Origin: an uncultured Clostridia bacterium
Lineage (GTDB): Bacteria; Bacillota; Clostridia; Oscillospirales; Oscillospiraceae
DNA: 55,188 nt
Direction: 5' to 3'
Assembly (NCBI GenBank): GCA_945877515.1
Contig: CAMCSE010000008.1
Coordinates: 1-55,188, forward strand
Numbering within the stretch: position 1 is the first letter of the stretch; every line of letters begins with the position of its first letter. Below are positions 9,001-16,169 of this stretch, in pieces. A program made the position numbers and the translations under genes. Under the pieces are notes generated by a model that did no database searches, was not told the DNA's origin, and was given only the letters and a program-made list of their open reading frames with translations.

Positions 9001-10232
9001 CCGAGTTCACCCGCCGGATGTTTGACGAGGGCTATACCATTCTGGCGCCTCAGATGTCCCCTATTCATTTTGATGTGATCGAGCCGGTGTTCCGCCGTCA
9101 CGGCTACCATGTGGAGATCCTGAACAATGCCACCCGCAAGGCGGTGGATGTGGGCCTGCAGTACGTCAATAACGACGCCTGCTATCCCTCCATCCTGTCG
9201 GTGGGGCAGCTGATGGAGGCCGTTCTCTCCGGCCGGTATGACACCGACAAGCTGGCTCTCATCATGACCCAGACCGGCGGCTGCTGCCGGGCCAGCAACT
9301 ATGTGGCCTTTATCCGCCGGGCCTTGGACAAGGCGGGCCTGGGGCATATCCCCGTCATCTCCCTCAACCTCAACGGCATGGAGAAAAACGATGGGTTCCG
9401 TGTGCCGCCGGCCATGCTGCTGTCGGCCCTGCGGCAGCTGACCTTCGGCGACCTGCTGATGCGGTGCCTGTACCGCACCCGGCCCTATGAGGCCGTTCCC
9501 GGCTCCGCCAACGCCCTCCACGCCAAATGGCGGGACATCGCCATCGCTTACGCCATGGGCGAAAAGACCGGCTATACCTACCGCGGTATCTGTCAGGGTA
9601 TCGTGGCGGACTTCGACGCTCTGCCCCTCAACGAGACGGTGCGCAAGCCCCGGGTGGGCGTCGTGGGCGAGATACTGGTAAAGTACATGCCTCTTGCCAA
9701 CAACTACTTAGTGGATCTGCTGGAGCAGGAGGGCGCCGAGGCGGTGGTGCCCGATCTCACCGACTTCCTCATCGAGTGCATCTACCAGCAAAGCTATAAG
9801 CACGACTATCTGGGCACGCCGTGGACCTCCTCCCTGCTGGCCAAGGCAGGCACTGCCGCTATCGAGGCCGTCCGCAAGCCGGCGGTGGAGGCGCTGAAGG
9901 CCAGCCGCCGTTTTACGCCGCCTACGCCTATGCGTCATATCGCCGATCTGGCCAAGCCCTTCCTGTCACTGGGCAATCAATACGGCGAAGGGTGGTTCCT
10001 GTGCGGCGAGATGGCGGAGCTGCTGACGCAGGATGTGCCCAACATCGTGTGTATTCAGCCCTTCGGATGCCTTCCCAACCATGTGGTGGGCAAGGGTGTC
10101 ATCAAGGCGCTGAAGACGGCTTATCCCCAGGCCAACATCGCCGCCGTGGACTATGATCCCGGCGCCAGTGAGGTGAATCAGCTCAACCGCATCAAGCTGA
10201 TGCTCTCGGCCGCGAAAAAGAATATGGCATAA
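6003..10232 (+). CDS. Acyl-CoA dehydratase activase-related protein: two BadF/HgdC ASKHA modules fused to 2-hydroxyacyl-CoA dehydratase-like region
   Basis: 1409 aa from ATG 6003 (RBS TGGAGG); IDIGSTTVKLVVLD...CAGGTGSF...ARCGVFAK then IDAGSTTTKLAL...CSSGCGSF...TRCTVF; C-terminal NNDACYPSILSVGQLMEAV, TQTGGCCRASNY. Confidence 0.9.
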   Translation: MNTYRAGIDIGSTTVKLVVLDDNDNILYGDYRRHQAHTQQTLSQLLQEARAALGDCTLRPAITGSGSINLGRALDIPFVQEVVAVASALERCYPQTDVAIELGGEDAKIIYFTGGLEERMNGVCAGGTGSFIDQMAALLQTDARGLNDAAADYKELYTIAARCGVFAKTDIQPLINEGATRADLAASIFQAVVNQTISGLACGKPIRGCVAFLGGPLHFLPELKKAFIRTLRLTPENIVDPQDSHLFAAMGAALETDQDAVQRPIGELIDRLSQGVAMAFEIKRLPPLFADKAEYDTFCDRHARAVVAKAELTTYQGDCFLGIDAGSTTTKLALTGAAGELLWSYYANNSGSPIHTAMDALAQLRTLLPPTARIARSCSTGYGEALLKAALHLDEGEVETIAHTTAAAFFDPQVDCVLDIGGQDMKCIRLKNGIVDSVMLNEACSSGCGSFLENFANSLGFTAAQFADEALFAQHPVDLGTRCTVFMNSNVKQAQKEGAAVSDISAGLAYSVIKNALFKVIKLADARELGQHIVVQGGTFYNKAVLRAFERIAGVDAVCPDISGLMGAFGAALIARDRYCGQPTTMLDFDNVAALTFTTKTARCGGCENNCLLTVSTFSDGGRYISGNRCEKRVKNAAAAEPGANLMAYKRQRLFDYPALPPEEAPRGVIGIPRVLNLYENYPYWATFFRALGFRVVLSPFSTRAIYELGMESIPSESECYPAKLAHGHVEWLAQHGVTTIFHPCVFYEYQETPDAQNHYNCPMVVSYPENLKNNVEAITTGQVRYIRPFIAFTSEKTAEDRLVKLCREVWDIPEKEARSAARLAWAEQRRAKDDIRAEGRRCLAEMERQGKQGVVLAGRPYHIDPEINHGIPELIASYGLYVFTEDSLPLDTSPQRPLRVVDQWVFHSRLYAAAEFVGHRNDLELVQLFSFGCGLDAVTTDQVCEILEKCGKLYTVLKIDEVNNLGAARIRIRSLLAAINMRQKQHICARPQPLSYQRTEFTRRMFDEGYTILAPQMSPIHFDVIEPVFRRHGYHVEILNNATRKAVDVGLQYVNNDACYPSILSVGQLMEAVLSGRYDTDKLALIMTQTGGCCRASNYVAFIRRALDKAGLGHIPVISLNLNGMEKNDGFRVPPAMLLSALRQLTFGDLLMRCLYRTRPYEAVPGSANALHAKWRDIAIAYAMGEKTGYTYRGICQGIVADFDALPLNETVRKPRVGVVGEILVKYMPLANNYLVDLLEQEGAEAVVPDLTDFLIECIYQQSYKHDYLGTPWTSSLLAKAGTAAIEAVRKPAVEALKASRRFTPPTPMRHIADLAKPFLSLGNQYGEGWFLCGEMAELLTQDVPNIVCIQPFGCLPNHVVGKGVIKALKTAYPQANIAAVDYDPGASEVNQLNRIKLMLSAAKKNMA

Positions 10233-10398
10233 AACTTCATGCGCAGTATTGCGCACCACGATCATGGGCAAAAGCCAGAGCGCATGAAGTTTTTGCGCAT
10301 CATTTTCGGTTGCCCCGAAGGGGCGAGAAAATGGCGCATCTTGTATTTTTGCTATGCTTTTGCATAGCAAAAAAGATCGTCCCGTCCGGGACGATCTT
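10231..10398. repeat. Cluster of four consecutive stem-loops between convergent genes
   Basis: Perfect 14-bp arms AAAACTTCATGCGC (10231-10244)/GCGCATGAAGTTTT (10280-10293); hairpin 10295-10337; TTTTTGCTATGC/GCATAGCAAAAA 10346-10373; AAGATCGTCCCG/CGGGACGATCTT 10373-10398. Confidence 0.85.
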
Positions 10399-10421
10399 CT
10401 TTTATGCCTATGTCATTCACT

Positions 10422-11351
10422 TCACGCCAGAAAGCCCTTGAGGATGGTGTCCTCCGCCTCCTCGGAGGTCAGGCCCAGCGTCTCCAGCTTCAGCAGCTGG
10501 TCGCCGGCGATCTTGCCGATGGCCGCCTCGTGGATCAGCTGCGCCTCGGTGGAGTTGGCGGTAATGGCGGGGATGGACTGGATCCTGGCATCCCCCATGA
10601 TGATGGAGTCGCACTGGACATGGCCGAAGCATTTGGCGTTGCCCACCATGACCGGATGGAACACCTGCCGGGACCGGTCCTGCGCCACAGAGCGGGAGAT
10701 GACCCGTCCCTTGGCGTCGTCGCCGTTGAGCTGGATGGTCATGTCGCTTTCCGCCGTCTGGTCACCGTGGGTCAGCAGACGTTCGGTGACCACCACCTCA
10801 CTGCCGGCCTCACAGAAGAAATCCGTCTCCCGCTTGGTGGAGTCGATGCCGCGGATCTGGATGGTCTCCATCTGCATCACGGAGTTCTCCCCCAGATACA
10901 CCACGGTTTTGGGGTTCATGATATTGCCGCCGGTCTGACCGGCGTCTTTCTCCCCGTAGTGCTTCTCCACATAATGGACACGGGAGTTTTTGCCGATATG
11001 GAACGTATGCAGGCCGTCGTGGCGGCTCTCGCTGCAGCCGGAATTGTGGATACCGCAGCCTGCCACGATCTCCACATCGCAGTCGTCGGCCACGTAGAAA
11101 TCGTTATACACCAGCTCACTGACGCCGGTCTTGCTGATGATGACAGGGATATAGCATTTCTCCCCCTTCGTACCGGGCTTGAACCGGATATCAATGCCGG
11201 ACTTGCCGTCGGTACGGGGGCTGATGTCGATATGCTCGGTGGACTGGCGTGCTTCGCAGCCGCTGTCCTTGCGGATATTGAAGGCGCCTACCGGCTTGCC
11301 GGTCAGGTCGGCGATCTTTTCCAACAGCTTTGCGTCCATCTCAGTGATCAC
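10422..11351 (-). CDS. SufB/SufD family Fe-S assembly protein (short, SmsB-like)
   Basis: 309 aa; GHVQCDSIIMGDARIQSIPAITANSTEAQLIHEAAIGKIAGDQLLKLETLGLTSEEAE typical of SufB/D core; overlaps sufC end (GTGA). Confidence 0.9.
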   Translation of the reverse strand: MITEMDAKLLEKIADLTGKPVGAFNIRKDSGCEARQSTEHIDISPRTDGKSGIDIRFKPGTKGEKCYIPVIISKTGVSELVYNDFYVADDCDVEIVAGCGIHNSGCSESRHDGLHTFHIGKNSRVHYVEKHYGEKDAGQTGGNIMNPKTVVYLGENSVMQMETIQIRGIDSTKRETDFFCEAGSEVVVTERLLTHGDQTAESDMTIQLNGDDAKGRVISRSVAQDRSRQVFHPVMVGNAKCFGHVQCDSIIMGDARIQSIPAITANSTEAQLIHEAAIGKIAGDQLLKLETLGLTSEEAEDTILKGFLA

Positions 11352-12088
11352 AGCGACGCCTCCTTTCTCTCGATAACAGGACAGCCGCCCAGCGTGTCGG
11401 CCAGAATCAGCGGGAACACCTCTTCAGTGTTGCCCCGGTGGGCAATCTGTCCGTTGGCGATGACCACGATCTCGTCGGCCAGGCGGATGATCCGCTCCTG
11501 ATGAGAAATGATGATCATGGTGGCCTTTCCCTCCTGATGGAGCTGCTCAAAGGTCTCCGTCAGCCGGGCGAAGCTCCACAGGTCAATGCCGGCCTCCGGC
11601 TCGTCAAAGATCATCAGGTCACTGTGGCGGGCCAGAATCGTGGCGATCTCGATGCGCTTCACCTCGCCGCCGGACAGGGACACATCCACCTCCCGGTCAA
11701 GGTAGTCGTTGGCACACAGACCCACCTTGGTGAGATAGGCGCAGCAGCGGTCCTTGCTGAGTTTTTCCTCGCCCGCCGCCAGCAGCAGCAGGTCGTGGAC
11801 GGTAATGCCCTTGAACCGGGGCGGCTGCTGGAAGCCGTAGCTGATGCCCCTGCGGGCCCGCTCCGTAATGGACAGTCCCGTGATATCCTCGCCGTTATAA
11901 AGGATCTGGCCGCCGGTGGGCTGCACCAGGCCCATGATGACCTTGGCCAGCGTGGTCTTACCGCCGCCGTTGGGGCCGGTAAACACCATCAGCCGGTGGT
12001 CGGGGATGGTGATGGAAATATCCTTGAGAATGTCCATCTCTCCCTCGGGCGTGGACACGTGATATGAGATATGCTTCAATTCCAGCAT
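11348..12088 (-). CDS. sufC: Fe-S cluster assembly ATPase SufC
   Basis: MLELKHISYHVSTPEGEMDILKDIS...GPNGGGKTTLAKVIMG...SLSGGEVKRIEIATILARHSDLMIFDEPEAGIDLWS. Confidence 0.93.
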   Translation of the reverse strand: MLELKHISYHVSTPEGEMDILKDISITIPDHRLMVFTGPNGGGKTTLAKVIMGLVQPTGGQILYNGEDITGLSITERARRGISYGFQQPPRFKGITVHDLLLLAAGEEKLSKDRCCAYLTKVGLCANDYLDREVDVSLSGGEVKRIEIATILARHSDLMIFDEPEAGIDLWSFARLTETFEQLHQEGKATMIIISHQERIIRLADEIVVIANGQIAHRGNTEEVFPLILADTLGGCPVIERKEASL

Positions 12089-12169
12089 GGAACGTTCTCC
12101 TCTCTTTGAGGTATATTCTGTCAAAATCGGGTACGCAATTGTGTATTATAGCAGACCATACCGCAGAAA

Positions 12170-12592
12170 TCAATCCGCTTCGTCATTTTCCTCCACCATT
12201 AGCTGCGCCAGTGTGGCGTTGTCCAGATAGTCCCGGATCACCTGATCCAATCCCTTCCACAGGGCACGGGTACGGCACTCCCCTGCCATCTCACAGGGGG
12301 CTGCCGCGTCCACCACGCACTGCACCGGCGCCAGCGATCCCTCGATCAGCCGCAGGATGGGGCCGATGTGGTAGGCCTCCGGTTCCCGGGTCAGCCGGTA
12401 GCCGCCGCCCCGACCGTGGGTGCCGTCCACATACCCGGCCTTGGACAGCGTGGTCATGATGCTCTCCAGATACTTCTGGCTGATCCCCTGCCGCTGGGCC
12501 ACCGTCCGCAGGGGGATATAGCCCTCCTGACGGTGCTCCGCCAAGTCCACCAGCACCCGCAGCGCATAGCGCCCCTTTGTCGAGATCATCAT
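12170..12592 (-). CDS. Rrf2 family transcriptional regulator (IscR-like)
   Basis: MMISTKGRYALRVLVDLAEH...QGISQKYLESIMTTLSKAGYVDGTHGRGGGYRLTR; Cys-containing C-terminal region. Confidence 0.93.
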   Translation of the reverse strand: MMISTKGRYALRVLVDLAEHRQEGYIPLRTVAQRQGISQKYLESIMTTLSKAGYVDGTHGRGGGYRLTREPEAYHIGPILRLIEGSLAPVQCVVDAAAPCEMAGECRTRALWKGLDQVIRDYLDNATLAQLMVEENDEAD

Positions 12593-12622
12593 ATCCGATC
12601 ACCTGCCCTTCATGTTTGTTTC

Positions 12623-12651
12623 AGTATAGGCGTTTTTGCCTACCGTGTCAA
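12623..12651 (-). promoter_or_regulatory. Promoter of the Rrf2-suf operon with embedded dyad
   Basis: Minus strand TTGACA-17 bp-TATACT; spacer/-10 contains TAGGC-N6-GCCTA (12627-12642). Confidence 0.75.
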
Positions 12652-12789
12652 CAGGTAGATCGGGCGGTAGCCCTGCAAGGACGCTGCGCATAGTATGTCA
12701 TAAGGGCCACACATACATGCATGATTCGCACGCAGGGATCGTATCCCGCAGAAAGGAGACCCCTCCGAAAAAAGAAAGGAGAAGCCCTC

Positions 12790-12996
12790 ATGGATGATGA
12801 ACTGTACGACTATCGCAAATACGATCAGGTATGGCAACGGGTCAACCCCCAGGAGAACCCTTACCCGGAGGTCCGCGTCTCAGCGGCGGCGCCCGCCAGA
12901 GCCAACGCTCCCGCGCCTGTATACCAAACGCTGCTGAAGGAGGAGCTGCGGCATATGCAGGAAGTACTGCACGTACTGGAAAATGCCCTTGCATAG
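12790..12996 (+). CDS. Small hypothetical protein with YDQVWQRVNPxxNPYPE motif
   Basis: 68 aa from ATG 12790 preceded by GAAAGGAGAAGCC; resembles N-terminal segment of clostridial ferritin-like proteins (recognition by motif only). Confidence 0.55.
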   Translation: MDDELYDYRKYDQVWQRVNPQENPYPEVRVSAAAPARANAPAPVYQTLLKEELRHMQEVLHVLENALA

Positions 12997-13073
12997 CGCC
13001 GTCTGACGTGTTACAATAGGGCATCATTTCAGGCGCAATGCGCCAAAATATATACGAAAGGATGCTTGCCGCA

Positions 13074-13658
13074 ATGAAGGAAGTTATCAGCCGGGACGCC
13101 GCTTTGGCGGCATTGAAGGAGTACAATCATGAGCCGTTCCATATCCAGCACGCGCTGACGGTAGAAGGCGTGATGCGTTGGTATGCCAATGAGTTGAGTT
13201 ACGGCGAGGACGCGGATTTCTGGGCCACGGTAGGCCTGCTCCACGACATCGACTTTGAGATGTGGCCGGAGCAGCATTGTCTCAAGGCGCCGGAGCTGCT
13301 GGAAAAGGCAGGCTGTGACACCGATCTGATCCACGCAGTGTGTTCCCACGGCTACGGTCTGGTGTGCGACGTGGAGCCGGTACATGAGATGGAAAAGGTC
13401 CTGTTTGCCGCCGACGAGCTGACGGGGCTGATCGGCGCAGCTGCCCGGATGCGCCCCAGCAAGAGCGTCATGGACATGGAGGTCAGCAGCCTGAAAAAGA
13501 AGTTCAAGGACAAAAAGTTTGCCGCCGGCTGCTCCCGTGACGTGATCACCACCGGTGCCGAGCGCCTTGGCTGGACGCTGGAGGAATTGATGGAAAAGAC
13601 CATTCTGGCCATGCGCAGCTGCGAGGAGAGCATCAACGAGGCCATGGCGGCATTGTAA
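13074..13658 (+). CDS. HD domain protein (predicted phosphohydrolase)
   Basis: HALTVEGVMRWYA...ATVGLLHDIDFE...HAVCSHGYG; RBS GAAAGG upstream of ATG 13074. Confidence 0.85.
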   Translation: MKEVISRDAALAALKEYNHEPFHIQHALTVEGVMRWYANELSYGEDADFWATVGLLHDIDFEMWPEQHCLKAPELLEKAGCDTDLIHAVCSHGYGLVCDVEPVHEMEKVLFAADELTGLIGAAARMRPSKSVMDMEVSSLKKKFKDKKFAAGCSRDVITTGAERLGWTLEELMEKTILAMRSCEESINEAMAAL

Positions 13659-13673
13659 ATCGCATTATTTATA

Positions 13674-13710
13674 AGCAAAAAAAGAGGCCCCAAGGGCCTC
13701 TTTTTTGCTT
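13674..13710. terminator. Bidirectional terminator
   Basis: AAGCAAAAAAAGAGGCCCC/GGGCCTCTTTTTTGCTT. Confidence 0.85.
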
Positions 13711-13737
13711 ATATACGGATAGACAGAAGCGATTCTC

Positions 13738-14931
13738 TTACAGCTGTGCCAACGCCTGCTCCAGATCGGCGATGATATCCTCGACGTTCTCCAGACCCAC
13801 GGACAGACGGATCAGACCGGCGGGGATACCGGAAGCGGCCAGCTCCTCCTCTGTGTAAGTAGAGTGGGTCATAGAGGCTGCATGCTCGATCAGCGTCTCG
13901 GCGTCACCCAGAGAGACGGCAACGGTGATCAGCTTCACGGCGTTCACCAGCTTCATGCCGGCCGCCTTGCCGCCCTTGACCTCGAAGGACAGCATACCGC
14001 CGAAGTCCTTCATCTGACGGGCGGCGATGTCGTGACCCACATGATCCTTCAGGCCGGGATAGTATACCTTCTCCACAGCGGGATGCTTGTCGAGGAACTC
14101 GGCAATGGCCTTGGCATTGGCGCAATGGCGCTCCATACGGATCTCCAGCGTCTTGAGACCGCGCAGGATCAGGAAGGCGGCGAAGGGATCCATGACCGCG
14201 CCGGTCATATCCTTCAGGCCGAACATCCGGACGTTCATGCAGAATTCCGCCGAACCCACCACAAAGCCCGCGATCACGTCGCCATGGCCGTTGAGGTACT
14301 TGGTGGCGGAGTGAACCACCACGTCGGCGCCCAGCGCCAGCGGGGTCTGCAGCGCGGGGGAGGCAAAGGTGTTGTCACACACCACCTTGATGTCGGGGTT
14401 ATAGGCATGGGCGATCTCCGCCACAGCGGCGATATCGGCAATCTTCAGGTTGGGGTTGGCAGGGGTTTCCAGATACACGGCGCAGGTGTTCTCCTTCAGG
14501 GCGGCCTTCACGGCGTCCAGATCGGAGGTGTCCACGAAGCTGACCTCTACGCCATAGCGGGTCATGCCGTGATTCAGCAGCGCGAAGGTGCAGCCGTACA
14601 GCGTACCGTCGGCCACAATGTGCTTGCCGGCGCCGGCAATCGTCCACAGGGCAGAGGAAATGGCGCCCATACCGGAAGCGGCTGCCACGCAGGCCTCGCC
14701 GCCCTCCAGCGCCGCCACTTTATTCTCCAGAATGGAGACGGTGGGGTTGCCCAGGCGGGTATAGATGTAACCGGCTTCCTCTCCGGCAAAGCGCCGTCCG
14801 CCCTGCTCACAGCTGTCAAAAACAAAGGTGGAGGTCTGATAGATGGGGGTCGTCAGCGCACCGTACTGTGCGTCCTTCACATTACCGGCGTGGATGGCTT
14901 TGGTACCAAGACCAACGTTGGGGTTCATCAT
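13738..14931 (-). CDS. Trans-sulfuration PLP enzyme, probably methionine gamma-lyase
   Basis: Cys/Met metabolism PLP family; TLYGCTFALLNHG includes the Tyr-Gly-Cys characteristic of methionine gamma-lyases; SATKYLNGHGDV PLP lysine. Confidence 0.85.
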   Translation of the reverse strand: MMNPNVGLGTKAIHAGNVKDAQYGALTTPIYQTSTFVFDSCEQGGRRFAGEEAGYIYTRLGNPTVSILENKVAALEGGEACVAAASGMGAISSALWTIAGAGKHIVADGTLYGCTFALLNHGMTRYGVEVSFVDTSDLDAVKAALKENTCAVYLETPANPNLKIADIAAVAEIAHAYNPDIKVVCDNTFASPALQTPLALGADVVVHSATKYLNGHGDVIAGFVVGSAEFCMNVRMFGLKDMTGAVMDPFAAFLILRGLKTLEIRMERHCANAKAIAEFLDKHPAVEKVYYPGLKDHVGHDIAARQMKDFGGMLSFEVKGGKAAGMKLVNAVKLITVAVSLGDAETLIEHAASMTHSTYTEEELAASGIPAGLIRLSVGLENVEDIIADLEQALAQL

Positions 14932-15139
14932 AATAGTTCCTCCTGCATCTAAAATTTTGTTGATTTTTCCCTATTTTTGAAAATCTCTCCTCTACAAAAT
15001 GTATCACATTTACCAAGCCATGTGGTATTTCTTAAAGTCGATGTCTGGTTATCTGTTTTATTTATATCAAATCATTCCGTCCTGATCGGATATCCCTGAT
15101 CCTTTCCGTATATCGTTTCCTTTTTCTGGAAGTAAAGCG

Positions 15140-15166
15140 AAACAGCCGCATTTCTACGGCTGTTTT
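15140..15166 (-). terminator. Terminator downstream of 2-hydroxyacid dehydrogenase
   Basis: AACAGCCG/CGGCTGTT stem. Confidence 0.7.
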
Positions 15167-15201
15167 CGGCAAAAATCACTATTCAAATAATCGATAATTG
15201 A

Positions 15202-16167
15202 TCAGTACCCCAGCTTGCGATTCACCAAATGCGTCAGGGGGCGACCTGCCACGAAGTTATCCAGATCCTCGCAGAACATCTCCACATCCTTGTCGCGGGT
15301 ATAGCCCAGAGACATGTTGCCTGCCACATGAGGGGTGATCAGCAGATTTTTGGTCTCCCACAGGGGTGACTCCTTCGGCAGCGGCTCCGGCACGAACACA
15401 TCCAGTGCCGCGCCGGCAATGCGTCCGGCATTCAGGGCTTCCGCCAGCGCCTCCTGATCCACGGCGCTGCCCCGGCCTACGTTGACCACAACCGCCTGAG
15501 CCGGCAGCAGGGCAATGCGCTCACGGTTCAATACGCCGGCGGTCTCGCTGGTAGCGGGCAGCGCCATCACCAGAATATCGGTATCCGGCAGCACCGTTTC
15601 CAACTCCGCCATGGTCATCACATGGTCAAAGGCGGGGTCAGCATCCTTGAGGGTACGGCGCACGCCGCAGATGCTCCTGGCGCCCATGGCCTTGGCCCGA
15701 CGGGCAAAGGTAGCGCCGATGTCGCCGGTACCCAGCATAGTGATGTTGGCGCCGCAGATGGAACGCATGGGTAGCGGCGGCAGCCACTCCCGACGGCGGA
15801 CAGCCTCCTGAATGGGCTGCATTTGCCGCAGCAGCATCAGCGTCACCATGATGATATGCTCGGCAATGGTCACGCCATAGGCCCCGGCGGAGTTGGTCAG
15901 CAACACGGCGCTGTTGGGATACAGAGCCTCATCCACATACCGGTCTACTCCGGCGAAGCTGGCGCAGAACCACTTCAATTGCGTCATATCCTTCAGTGCC
16001 GATCGGTCAGGCATCCCGTATACGATCTCATACTCCCCGGCCCGTTCCCTGGGCAGCACGCCGTCAAGATAGTAGTCCACCGCATAACCGCATTTTGCGG
16101 CGGCCGCCTCAATCTGCTGCTTGTGGTGCGGCTCGAAAAAACTTTCCACGACTGCGATCTTTTTCAT
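15202..16167 (-). CDS. D-isomer specific 2-hydroxyacid dehydrogenase
   Basis: MLGTGDIGATFARRAKAMGA (NAD-binding), VNVGRGSAVDQEALAEAL, ITPHVAGN; ATG 16167. Confidence 0.88.
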   Translation of the reverse strand: MKKIAVVESFFEPHHKQQIEAAAAKCGYAVDYYLDGVLPRERAGEYEIVYGMPDRSALKDMTQLKWFCASFAGVDRYVDEALYPNSAVLLTNSAGAYGVTIAEHIIMVTLMLLRQMQPIQEAVRRREWLPPLPMRSICGANITMLGTGDIGATFARRAKAMGARSICGVRRTLKDADPAFDHVMTMAELETVLPDTDILVMALPATSETAGVLNRERIALLPAQAVVVNVGRGSAVDQEALAEALNAGRIAGAALDVFVPEPLPKESPLWETKNLLITPHVAGNMSLGYTRDKDVEMFCEDLDNFVAGRPLTHLVNRKLGY

Positions 16168-16169
16168 GG

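Noticed and set aside
7515-9521. 668-aa minus-strand ORF opposite the activase gene
   Set aside because: GC-rich antisense shadow of a clearly conserved protein; no recognisable domain.
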